The notes under the pieces are model-generated. The model was given only the letters and a program-made list of their open reading frames with translations, did no database searches and was not told where the DNA came from. DNA of 64,000 nt, from positions 1 through 64,000 of the IMG/VR virus record IMGVR_UViG_3300030451_004287; one strand, written 5' to 3'. Positions 56,699 through 64,000 of this stretch are shown piece after piece. The DNA comes from a virus. The stretch's first letter is position 1, and every line of letters begins with the position of its first letter. Made by a program: the position numbers and the translations under genes.

Positions 56699-57229
56699 AT
56701 GCAAAAATTATTAGGACACAGAGTTTACCTAGCAGGCCCAATGGATCGTGTTAAGGATAGAGGTAGAACTTGGAGAAATAAAATTACTCCTACATTATCG
56801 TCAATGGGTTTAAATGTTTTAAATCCTTTGAAGAAGCCAACCTCTGTTGGGTTGGAAAATAACGATACTGCTGAATACAAAAATAAACTTAAAAAGAAAC
56901 AAGAGTACGATAAACTATCTTCTTTAATGAAAGAAATTAGGGCTGTTGATTTAAGAATGGTAGATACTAGTGATTTTATAATAGCTAGTTTAGATTTAGA
57001 TGTACATTTGTGTGGAACTTTAGAAGAAATATTTTGGGCTAATAGACAAAAGAAACCTATATTAATTCGTATGGAGCAAGGCAAAAAGAATACTCCAGAC
57101 TGGTTGTTCGGAACTATCCCTCATGAATTTATATTTGACGACTGGGATTCTCTTGTATATTATATCAATGAAGTAAACAATGGAAATAACATAGAAACAT
57201 ACAACAGATGGTGTTTCTTTAATTATTAA
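56699..57229 (+). CDS. Nucleoside 2-deoxyribosyltransferase-like protein
   Basis: 176 residues. RVYLAGPMDRVKDRGRTWRNK (substrate loop), VLNPLKKP, IRAVDLRMVDTSDFIIASLD and LCGTLEEIFWANRQKKPILI (active-site Glu in GT..Ei) match the family. It exchanges bases on deoxynucleosides or hydrolyses dNMPs. Sits with GMP reductase and DERA-like genes in a nucleotide-salvage set. Confidence 0.8.
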   Translation: MQKLLGHRVYLAGPMDRVKDRGRTWRNKITPTLSSMGLNVLNPLKKPTSVGLENNDTAEYKNKLKKKQEYDKLSSLMKEIRAVDLRMVDTSDFIIASLDLDVHLCGTLEEIFWANRQKKPILIRMEQGKKNTPDWLFGTIPHEFIFDDWDSLVYYINEVNNGNNIETYNRWCFFNY

Positions 57230-58261
57230 ATGAAGATTATACAAGATACAAAACTAGATTTTGATGACGTTTTAATTAAACCTAAAAGGTCTAATCTTAA
57301 AAGTAGATCAGAGGTAGTTCTCAATAGAGAATTTATTTTTCCTCACAGTGCTAGAAGTTTAGCATGTGTTCCTATATTTGCCGCCAACATGGACACTACA
57401 GGCTCTATGCAAATGGCAGACAAGTTGCAGGAATTTAATTGTTGCACCTGCTTGCATAAACACTACTCTCAAAAAGAATTAATTAAATATTTTAAAATAT
57501 ATAAACCTTTAGTGTTTTATTCGACAGGCATATCGTCTGCTGATATTAAAAAATTAACAGCAGTATTTGATCAATTAGATAAGAAGCCAAATATTTGTGT
57601 TGATGTTGCTAACGGCTATAGCGAAAACTTTGTAAAAGTTATAAAACAAATTAGAACATTATATCCAGATATAATTATCATGGCAGGTAATGTTGTAACA
57701 CCAGAAATGGTAGAAGAATTAATTTTTCATGGCGGTGTTGATATAGTTAAAGTTGGTATAGGTTCAGGTAGTGTTTGTACTACTAGATTAAAAACAGGGG
57801 TTGGCTACCCTCAACTTTCAGCTATTATGGAGTGTGCAGATGCCGCACATGGAGTTGGTGGTCATGTATGTAGTGATGGTGGTTGTAGAACCGCTGCCGA
57901 CGTATGTAAAGCATTTGGTGCTAATTCAGATTTTGTAATGTTAGGTAGTATGTTAGCTGGCACAGATTGCTGTGAAGGGGAATGGGAATATGTAGGAGAG
58001 ACAAAAAAAAGTTTAAATTTCTATGGTATGAGTAGCTGGAAAGCTATGAAAAAACATGGATCAGAAGTTGCTCAATATAGAACAAGCGAAGGCAAGTGTG
58101 TTAATATACCATACAAAGGTGAAACTTCTAAAGCAATTTTAGATGTTTTAGGAGGATTGCGAAGTTGTTGTACATATATAGGTTCTCATAAATTAAAAGA
58201 TATCGGTAAAAAAACTACTTTTATTTTAGTCAATAATACTCATAACAGGATATATAAATGA
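57230..58261 (+). CDS. guaC: GMP reductase
   Basis: 343 residues, the usual GMP-reductase length and without the CBS insert of IMP dehydrogenase. LDFDDVLIKPKRSNLKSRSE, AANMDTTG, MAGNVVTPEM and VGIGSGSVCTTRLKTGVGYP with catalytic Cys183, then SDGGCRTAADVCKAFGA and YRTSEGK. Converts GMP to IMP with NADPH. Begins directly after the upstream stop, coupled translation. Confidence 0.92.
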   Translation: MKIIQDTKLDFDDVLIKPKRSNLKSRSEVVLNREFIFPHSARSLACVPIFAANMDTTGSMQMADKLQEFNCCTCLHKHYSQKELIKYFKIYKPLVFYSTGISSADIKKLTAVFDQLDKKPNICVDVANGYSENFVKVIKQIRTLYPDIIIMAGNVVTPEMVEELIFHGGVDIVKVGIGSGSVCTTRLKTGVGYPQLSAIMECADAAHGVGGHVCSDGGCRTAADVCKAFGANSDFVMLGSMLAGTDCCEGEWEYVGETKKSLNFYGMSSWKAMKKHGSEVAQYRTSEGKCVNIPYKGETSKAILDVLGGLRSCCTYIGSHKLKDIGKKTTFILVNNTHNRIYK

Positions 58262-59337
58262 TAAATTTACAGGTTCCAATTAATAACACAACAGGTTATG
58301 GTATTACCTCTACAAATATCTGGAAATTATTAAGAGAGAAAAATAATGTTTCATTGTTTCCTATAGGTGGAGGGGTTTCTCTGGATGAAGATCAAAAACA
58401 TCTTACGGAATCATTACAACAAGATTTAAACAATGCTGTTAATACTGATACTAAACACAATAATCTTTTAAAGATTTGGCATCAGCATGATTTGATGACA
58501 AGGGTTGGAGTAGGTAAATATTCTGCTTTGACTTTTTTTGAATTAGATAAATTTCAACAACAAGAAGTAACTTCACTTCATCATCCTGATAATGTACTTG
58601 TTGCATCTAACTGGGCTAAAGGTGTAGTCGAGCAACATGGTATTCCTAGCGACAGAGTAAAAGTCACACCTCTAGGAGTAGATTTAAATACTTTTAATTC
58701 TGCTAATTTCTCACAAGAAGATCGTCCACACGATAAATATATATTTATGAATGTTGGTAAATGGGAAATTAGAAAAGGTCATGATTTACTAATTAATATT
58801 TTTAATGAAGCTTTTACAGAAAAAGACAATGTTGAATTATGGATGGTCAATCATAATCCATTTCTTAAAGACGAGCAAATATATCAGTGGCATAAATTAT
58901 ATAAAGAAAGTAAACTTGGCGATAAGATTCAGATATTCCCCAGACTTGACACTCATACTCAATTAGCCAGTTTAATGGATAAGTGTAATTGTGGAATATA
59001 TTTATCTCGCGGTGAAGGTTGGAATAATGAAGCTGTTGAAACTATGGCATTAAATAAACCACTTATTATAACTAATTATTCAGCTCATACAGAATATGTT
59101 AATCCTTCTAATTCATATTTAGTGGACATTACAGAAACTGAACCAGCTAATGATGGAATTTGGTTCCACGGTCAAGGTAATTGGGCTAAACTTGGCTTCC
59201 CTCAGATTGAGCAAACAATCGAACATATGAGGTATGTATACAAGAATAATATTAGAGATAATCCGAAAGGCTTAGAAACAGCGCAAAAATATACTTGGCA
59301 AAACACAACGGATGAGATCTGGAAATATCTTACATAA
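58258..59337 (+). CDS. Family 4-type glycosyltransferase
   Basis: 359 residues, GT-B fold. VKVTPLGVDLNTF, FMNVGKWEIRKGHDLLI and IYLSRGEGWNNEAVETMALN (the E-x7-E site) with KPLIITNYSAHTEY are GT4 hallmarks. It should transfer a sugar from a nucleotide donor; with glmS and sulfotransferases it suggests phage-directed surface or DNA/protein glycosylation. Ribosome site AGGA; ATGA overlap with guaC. Confidence 0.9.
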   Translation: MINLQVPINNTTGYGITSTNIWKLLREKNNVSLFPIGGGVSLDEDQKHLTESLQQDLNNAVNTDTKHNNLLKIWHQHDLMTRVGVGKYSALTFFELDKFQQQEVTSLHHPDNVLVASNWAKGVVEQHGIPSDRVKVTPLGVDLNTFNSANFSQEDRPHDKYIFMNVGKWEIRKGHDLLINIFNEAFTEKDNVELWMVNHNPFLKDEQIYQWHKLYKESKLGDKIQIFPRLDTHTQLASLMDKCNCGIYLSRGEGWNNEAVETMALNKPLIITNYSAHTEYVNPSNSYLVDITETEPANDGIWFHGQGNWAKLGFPQIEQTIEHMRYVYKNNIRDNPKGLETAQKYTWQNTTDEIWKYLT

Positions 59338-59339
59338 TA

Positions 59340-59348
59340 GTGTATAAT
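59340..59348 (+). promoter_or_regulatory. Late-type promoter motif GTGTATAAT
   Basis: TAGTGTATAATATAG, 34 nt before the ATG at 59382. Confidence 0.6.
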
Positions 59349-59381
59349 ATAGTGTTAACTAGTATATATTAAGGAAAAATC

Positions 59382-60893
59382 ATGCCATTACCTAAGCCAA
59401 ACAAGGGCGAAAAACGCCAAGATTTTATTGGTCGTTGTATGTCTGATGACAAATCTAAAGAAGAATTTGGAGAACCAAAACAAAGAGTAGCCTACTGCTT
59501 GAGCCAAGTCAAAGCAGTAACTATGGCTGAAAAAGTACATGATGAATTATTAAAATCTAATGCAGAGTATGATGATTTCTGGAACGAATGGACATACGAT
59601 CAAGATATTGAAGATGTATACAATGAATATAATCGTATGATTGCTAAAGAAAAGAAGAAGGTAAAACTTAATAAACCTTTTAGAACTCCTGATGGACCAA
59701 AGAAGTTTAGCGTCTACGTTAAAAACGATAAAGGTAATGTAGTTAAAGTAAACTTTGGTGATCCTAATATGGAAATTAGGAGAGATGATGATGAGAGAAG
59801 AAAAAGTTTTAGAGCAAGACATCAATGCGATACTAACCCCGGACCAAAATATAAGGCACGATACTGGAGTTGTAAGTTCTGGGAAAAGAACAGTCCTGTA
59901 ACTAAGTTAACTTCAGAAGAAGATTCTAAAAAAAAAACAATAGATCTTAATGATATAGTTTATGACTCAGCTTTAAAAGAGGATTATTCTAAAGATAAAG
60001 TATCTAATCTCGTTACAGTCGATTGGACAAAAATTATTAATGATCCTCCTGATAACGATAGCGTTCAAACAAGAGAGGAATTAAAATTAATATCTAAACG
60101 ATCCACTAGTAGAACTGCTACAGAAGTTAAAGAAATTTTATTAAATGATGAAGATCCTTTAAATATATTTATGCCGTTTTTGACAGAAAATAAATTAAAG
60201 TTTGATAAAAAAGAATTTAAACTATATGAGAAGATAGTAGATCATGTGTTCGGTCTGTTAAAAAGAATGCACAATAGACCTAGACCAGCACAATTAGCAG
60301 AGCATGTAGGTTTGGAAATAGATGTTTTAGAAACTAAAACCCACCATACTCCTGCTTATCCTAGTGGTCATGCTGCTTATGGATATCTTTTAGCAGAATT
60401 TTTAGCAGATAAATATCCTCAACATAAAAAAGAACTAGTTAAGTTAGGCGATAAAACAGGGTTTCTAAGAGTAATACAAGGAGTGCATTATCCTTCTGAT
60501 TCTCTAGCTTCTAATCAGTTAGCAAAAGTTTTATACAAAAATATAAAATCTAATTTACATTCTAAGTCAGCAGATAAAAGAATACCAGAAAAAGACAAAC
60601 GAGGGAAGACAAGACCTAAAGATAAACATAGCGATCTATATACAGATGAAGACCCTAAAGGAACTATTAATGGTTTAGGTTTTAAAGATAAAGAATCAGC
60701 ATTAAAATCTATTAAGATAATTAAGAACATTAAACGTAAGCATGCACATAAAGTTCAAGCTATGTTAGTTATGATACAAAGACTAAAAGTTGCTATCGAA
60801 AGAACCAAGGATAAAGAAAAGTTAAAGAATCTTAGAGAGGCTTTAAAAGTATACGAACCAGCCTTTGAAAAACTAAAACAAAAAAAGCTATAG
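59382..60893 (+). CDS. Multi-domain virion-associated protein with PAP2 phosphatase domain
   Basis: 503 residues in modules. N-terminus PLPKPNKGEKRQDFIGRCM and PKQRVAYCLSQ, a short module common at the start of phage proteins. Residues 120-170 (DPNMEIRRDDDERRKSFRAR, CDTNPGPKYKARYWSCKFW) form a Cys/basic unit. Residues 295-370 are PAP2: RPRPAQ, HTPAYPSGHAAYGYLLAEF, RVIQGVHYPSD. The C-terminus has KHSDLYTDEDPKGTINGLGF and a charged helix, also known from phages. Late motif upstream. PAP2 enzymes cleave lipid or other phosphates; in a virion this could modify the host membrane at entry. Confidence 0.7.
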   Translation: MPLPKPNKGEKRQDFIGRCMSDDKSKEEFGEPKQRVAYCLSQVKAVTMAEKVHDELLKSNAEYDDFWNEWTYDQDIEDVYNEYNRMIAKEKKKVKLNKPFRTPDGPKKFSVYVKNDKGNVVKVNFGDPNMEIRRDDDERRKSFRARHQCDTNPGPKYKARYWSCKFWEKNSPVTKLTSEEDSKKKTIDLNDIVYDSALKEDYSKDKVSNLVTVDWTKIINDPPDNDSVQTREELKLISKRSTSRTATEVKEILLNDEDPLNIFMPFLTENKLKFDKKEFKLYEKIVDHVFGLLKRMHNRPRPAQLAEHVGLEIDVLETKTHHTPAYPSGHAAYGYLLAEFLADKYPQHKKELVKLGDKTGFLRVIQGVHYPSDSLASNQLAKVLYKNIKSNLHSKSADKRIPEKDKRGKTRPKDKHSDLYTDEDPKGTINGLGFKDKESALKSIKIIKNIKRKHAHKVQAMLVMIQRLKVAIERTKDKEKLKNLREALKVYEPAFEKLKQKKL

Positions 60894-60899
60894 TCAGTG

Positions 60900-60927
60900 T
60901 TGACATAATGACGATATAAGGTATAAT
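60900..60927 (+). promoter_or_regulatory. Early-type promoter
   Basis: TTGACA, spacer TAATGACGATATAAGG (16 nt), TATAAT, before the sigma-like gene. Confidence 0.85.
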
Positions 60928-60966
60928 TCAGGAGTTGTACCTTGGAACTTGTATCAGGAGAATCAA

Positions 60967-61551
60967 ATGGAAAATAAATTAGAAGATTTGTGTTTTTATA
61001 CTAAGCTCGCTAAGAAAACTATATCAGCTTTTGCTAATAATATTTATTCAGGATTAAGCCAAGAGATGCTGGCTAATGATGAAACAGTGGGTGAGGTCGC
61101 TAACGCTATTATGATTGGCGATTGGAGATGGGATAAAAACCGCAAAGGCAAAACAGGTAAATCTAAAACTAGATATTCTTATCGTAATCAATGTGCTATC
61201 TGGGCAATTCAAACATATGCTACTAAAAAGTATAAGAAAAAGAAACTGCACAGTTTAGAATATTCTTCAGACCCAGATGATAATGAAATTAAGAGTCACA
61301 TTCCGGGAAGAGAGAAAGAACCTATTTCTATTATTATAGAGAAAGAAAGTTCGGATAATATTAAATATTATCTAAATGAGATATTACAGTCGGATGTTAT
61401 ATCAGAAAGACAAAGAAAATTTATTCAAATGTATTATTACGATAGTCACACCCTTGAAAGCATTGGAAAACAGTTTAATATAACAAAAGAGGCAGTTAGA
61501 CAAAATATAAAAAAGGCTATCGAAAATATTAAAAATGTGGTCAATGTTTAA
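60967..61551 (+). CDS. Sigma-70 family-like factor
   Basis: 194 residues. The C-terminal 45 (ISERQRKFIQMYYYDSHTLE, SIGKQFNITKEAVRQNIKKA) form a clear sigma region 4 helix-turn-helix. The N-terminal part, with YRNQCAIWAIQTYATKKYKK near 90, looks like region 2. It has its own early-type promoter, so it could direct middle or late transcription; with the factor at 15643 this makes two. Start at 60967 behind AGGAGAA. Confidence 0.75.
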   Translation: MENKLEDLCFYTKLAKKTISAFANNIYSGLSQEMLANDETVGEVANAIMIGDWRWDKNRKGKTGKSKTRYSYRNQCAIWAIQTYATKKYKKKKLHSLEYSSDPDDNEIKSHIPGREKEPISIIIEKESSDNIKYYLNEILQSDVISERQRKFIQMYYYDSHTLESIGKQFNITKEAVRQNIKKAIENIKNVVNV

Positions 61552-61882
61552 AAAGAAACAGCAGCAAGAGTTGCGTGATGTATGCTCCTTATCTTTTCAT
61601 TTAAAAGAAGATCAGGAAGTATACATCGAGTGCAACTGGGAGGATGATACGCCACCCACTGCTGATAAATATTCTAAATTAATATTCTTAGTAAATTCTG
61701 GATATTTTAATATTCAAATAATTAAGATGTTAGAAGATAAAGGTATGACAGATAGAAAGCATACTGCTTTTATTCAACAGCTACTTACTAATTGGAAAGC
61801 GTTTTATGATACATTAGAAGATAAACAACAGAGTGATTTAGTTGTTAGTCCATCGGATTTTATAGCAAATGTCAAAAAATAA
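61535..61882 (+). CDS. Hypothetical protein
   Basis: 115 residues (FHLKEDQEVYIECNWEDDTP, FLVNSGYFNIQIIKMLEDKG). Overlaps the sigma-like gene by 17 nt and the next by 14 nt, so co-translated. The PPTADKYSKLIFLVNSG part recurs in other phage virion-gene clusters as I recall. Not assigned. Confidence 0.55.
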   Translation: MWSMFKKKQQQELRDVCSLSFHLKEDQEVYIECNWEDDTPPTADKYSKLIFLVNSGYFNIQIIKMLEDKGMTDRKHTAFIQQLLTNWKAFYDTLEDKQQSDLVVSPSDFIANVKK

Positions 61883-62282
61883 AATTATATGGGAAAAATG
61901 GATAGACCCATTTTTTGCAGAAAATATTACAGATAACGAAGATCATAATGATACGGAAGAGGACTTTCCTTCATATGATGAGTATTCAGAAAAACAAGAA
62001 GAAGCTGAAGATATAGACGAGTCTGTATTACTTCTATATTCTGATATGGGAGTTATACCATATAATGAAAAAATGCCATCAGGCAAAATATTTAATTTTT
62101 GGATAGGACATACTAATTTTGATATTACGCACAGCATAAAAGAAAAAATAGAACAGGTGGATGGTATAGAGATACTGGATGTTTTTACTAGATATAGATT
62201 TCGTATAGCTATAGCTAAGTCATTTAGAGATCGAGAAGTAATGAACAATATATCTAAAGCACTTTCCAATAAATTCAGTTAG
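61869..62282 (+). CDS. Hypothetical acidic protein
   Basis: 137 residues. Acidic first third (DNEDHNDTEEDFPSYDEYSE), then IFNFWIGHTNFDITHSIKEK and a YRFRIAIAKSFRD strand, ferredoxin-like in pattern. Precedes the ClpP-like gene by 6 nt. Function unknown. Confidence 0.55.
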   Translation: MSKNKIIWEKWIDPFFAENITDNEDHNDTEEDFPSYDEYSEKQEEAEDIDESVLLLYSDMGVIPYNEKMPSGKIFNFWIGHTNFDITHSIKEKIEQVDGIEILDVFTRYRFRIAIAKSFRDREVMNNISKALSNKFS

Positions 62283-62288
62283 GTTAAA

Positions 62289-62906
62289 ATGGATCATCTA
62301 CAAGACATTCACAGTTATGGCCTGAATGTAAAAAACAGAGAAATATTTTTACATAATTTTTTAGGCTCAAATGATGAAGCTAATCCGGGCGTAGAGTTTC
62401 GGATGGCAAGTATATTCTTAAAAAACATTAAAATACTAGAGCATATTTCTCGTGATCCAATCACTATTTATATGAATAGTGTTGGAGGTGAGTGGTCGGA
62501 TGGTATGTTGATATATGATGCAATACAACTATGTAAATGCTATGTTACTACGATTGTATACGCACAAGCAGAAAGTATGAGTAGCATAATCTTACAAGCT
62601 GCTGATGAAAGAGTATTGTCTCCTAATAGTTATTTTATGCCTCACTATGGATCAACCGATGCTGGTGGAGAATATTTAAGTGTTCAAAATTGGGTTAAAT
62701 TTGAAAAACATATTTGTGATGTTATGTTTAATATATATGCTGAAAGATGTTATAAAGGCAAATTTTTTAAAGATAAATATGGTGGAACTAAAGAAACAAT
62801 ACCTAAAGTTACGACATGGTTAAGATCAAAATTAAAAAATGGTGATTGGTATATTAACGCAAAAGAGGCTATTCATTACGGTTTTGCTGATAAAATCTTA
62901 AGCTAA
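62289..62906 (+). CDS. ClpP-like serine protease
   Basis: 205 residues. ITIYMNSVGGEWSDGMLIYD (handle strand with Gly-Gly), YAQAESMSSIILQAAD with candidate Ser96 and YFMPHYGSTDAGGEY with His119 match ClpP; the third residue, Asp, lies further on. A divergent phage ClpP, often a prohead or regulatory protease. In a genome that has another prohead protease, its role is open. Confidence 0.8.
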   Translation: MDHLQDIHSYGLNVKNREIFLHNFLGSNDEANPGVEFRMASIFLKNIKILEHISRDPITIYMNSVGGEWSDGMLIYDAIQLCKCYVTTIVYAQAESMSSIILQAADERVLSPNSYFMPHYGSTDAGGEYLSVQNWVKFEKHICDVMFNIYAERCYKGKFFKDKYGGTKETIPKVTTWLRSKLKNGDWYINAKEAIHYGFADKILS

Positions 62907-62919
62907 GATACCTTAGAAA

Positions 62920-62928
62920 GTGTATATA
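62920..62928 (+). promoter_or_regulatory. Late-type promoter motif GTGTATATA
   Basis: AAGTGTATATAGTATTGTAAA, 26 nt before the ATG at 62954. Confidence 0.45.
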
Positions 62929-62953
62929 GTATTGTAAACTTAATGAGGTAAAT

Positions 62954-63604
62954 ATGAATATAGAATATGCCCTGCACGATATAGAGTCAAATGACAAATC
63001 TATTAAGAAAGAAATAGAATCAGCTTTAGAATATCCTATTAAACAGGTTAGTGTTTTACCACAACATATTAAAGTTGTTAAAAAAATAGTACCTAAACAC
63101 ATTAACCTATCTTGTATCATAGATTTTCCGTTCGGTATCAGTTCCGAAGAAATTAGAATGGATATGATACAGTTTGCTTCTGATGAAGGTGTAGATACTG
63201 TGGAGATTATTGCGCCAAATAGAATGATGTGTAATAGAAACTACACATCTATTCGTAGTGAAATAACTAAACAGTTTGATCTGTGTGTTAAAAATATGAT
63301 AGATGTTGCTTATGTTTTAGAGTATAGGAGATTTACCTTTACAGCTATTGCTAGAGTAGCAAAAATATTAACAGACTTTACTATTAATAAATGCTATGCG
63401 TCATCTGGAAATAAGCTAGATAATATTCATGATCATTTAATAGCTATAGCTATGCTCAAGAAAGAAGTTCCTGATATATCTATACCTTTTAATGGAAATT
63501 TGTGGTTAAAAGATCAAGTAGATCTACTGTATGAATCTGACGTTAAAATGGCCCGTGTTAGAACATTAAATGCTTTAGATCTATTTTTTAATAAAATAGC
63601 CTGA
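62954..63604 (+). CDS. Deoxyribose-phosphate aldolase-like protein
   Basis: 216 residues. VSVLPQHIKVVKKIVPKHIN, LSCIIDFPFGISSEEIRMD and SDEGVDTVEIIAPNR follow the DeoC TIM barrel (vcv.p.yv...GfP.G....k..E...A...GadEiD). The Schiff-base segment is divergent (INKCYASSGNKLDN instead of KTSTGF), so activity is uncertain. Fits the nucleoside-salvage set, or a structural use of the fold. Confidence 0.6.
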   Translation: MNIEYALHDIESNDKSIKKEIESALEYPIKQVSVLPQHIKVVKKIVPKHINLSCIIDFPFGISSEEIRMDMIQFASDEGVDTVEIIAPNRMMCNRNYTSIRSEITKQFDLCVKNMIDVAYVLEYRRFTFTAIARVAKILTDFTINKCYASSGNKLDNIHDHLIAIAMLKKEVPDISIPFNGNLWLKDQVDLLYESDVKMARVRTLNALDLFFNKIA

Positions 63605-63668
63605 TTTATTAAATTTTGGGGTATTTAAAAATAAGTTTCTACTATACGCGCACAATGGAGAAAATAGT

Positions 63669-64000
63669 ATGTCTACCAGACAAGTCGATAATTCTGCTGT
63701 TACCTCAACCAGCACGGATAATAATGGATCAGCAATCTACGGTCTACGAACAGACCGAAATAATGCTAAAGCAGTTACTCTAGGTGATTCCCGACCAGAT
63801 CTTAATGGTTCAAGAATTACTGTAGCTATGGGTGCTGTAACCAGTGGTGTTGCTGGTGCTGTAGCTGTGAACAATGATCGAGGAGTAATTCTACAGGTTA
63901 CGGAAACACTCGCTAACGGAACAGCCACTGATCCAGCGGGCTTCCTCAAGAGTGCTGGTCAAGATAAATTTGATAGCACGCTGCACAAGTCAGAAAGCAA
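63669..64000 (+). CDS. Putative virion protein, truncated by window end
   Basis: ATG at 63669 after GGAG, open for 110 codons to the edge. STRQVDNSAVTSTSTDNNGS, then AVTLGDSRPDLNGSRI and VAMGAVTSGVAGAVAV: Thr/Ser/Gly/Val-rich and basic-acidic balanced, like decoration or tail-surface proteins. GC-rich codons as in the capsid gene suggest high expression. A GGGTATTTA variant of the late motif lies 42 nt upstream (63619). Confidence 0.55.
   Translation, partial: MSTRQVDNSAVTSTSTDNNGSAIYGLRTDRNNAKAVTLGDSRPDLNGSRITVAMGAVTSGVAGAVAVNNDRGVILQVTETLANGTATDPAGFLKSAGQDKFDSTLHKSES

Overview
The window is one stretch of an AT-rich, tightly packed genome of a large tailed dsDNA phage (Caudoviricetes). The evidence is a terminase, portal, prohead protease/scaffold, HK97-like capsid and tail-fibre block, together with rIIA/rIIB-like genes, DNA repair and nucleotide genes, a tmRNA and a tRNA. 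The host is probably a planctomycete. The phage carries a DUF1559 type IV pilin-like protein, a cytochrome-c/DUF1549/DUF1553 protein paired with a DUF1501 protein, and a small secreted Pro/Tyr-rich protein; the first three families are hallmarks of Planctomycetota. Both ends are open: a giant tail-fibre gene runs off the left edge and a virion-like gene off the right.

Layout. 1-16.35 kb, minus strand: the morphogenesis operon, read from a sigma-like factor through a TerS candidate, HNH and ERCC4 nucleases, TerL, portal, protease-scaffold, decoration protein, capsid and adaptor to two tail-fibre genes. 16.35-16.97 kb: a divergent control region with three TGCAAAATGC iterons and GC hairpins. 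16.97-24.3 kb: an early-type region of many tiny genes, separated by TTGACA-N16-TATACT promoters, GC-rich palindromes and a highly structured RNA of about 430 nt (about 20.42-20.85 kb). 24.7-31.3 kb: UvdE, zinc-ribbon proteins, small membrane proteins and GlmS. 31.3-33.3 kb: tmRNA, then a DEDD/RuvC-like protein embedded in seven regular hairpins. 33.3-48.9 kb: DNA ligase, two sulfotransferase-like proteins, PD-(D/E)XK nuclease, HhH glycosylase-like protein, thioredoxin-like protein, PspC-domain protein, tRNA, pilin-like protein, kinase-like protein, rIIA/rIIB, RuvB and ThyX. 48.9-64 kb: late-type units with the planctomycete cytochrome/DUF1501 pair, virion-associated proteins, trypsin-like and subtilisin-like proteases, a macro domain, nucleotide-salvage enzymes, a glycosyltransferase, a PAP2 fusion, a second sigma-like factor and a ClpP-like protease.

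The strongest candidate for an undescribed system is at 31.68-33.33 kb. Seven hairpins of 52-53 nt share one architecture: a 7-bp outer stem, a 10-nt strand UUA+N7, a 6-8-bp upper stem, and a second 10-nt strand UUA+N7. Both stems differ between units but stay self-complementary, and the two N7 tracts vary. The array flanks a 383-residue protein with an IS110-like D-E-D-D pattern. The arrangement resembles paired-guide RNAs such as IS110 bridge-RNA loops or TIGR arrays. That function is inference; the architecture is read directly from the sequence.

Regulation. Two promoter classes can be read by eye. One is TTGACA, a 16-nt spacer often containing CGATAA and ending in TATGG or ATAG, then TATACT/TAGAAT, in front of early/middle genes. 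The other is a GTGTATAAT-like motif without a -35 box, 20-43 nt before structural and late genes. Two sigma-like proteins are encoded. All calls are by eye; no search or folding program was run.
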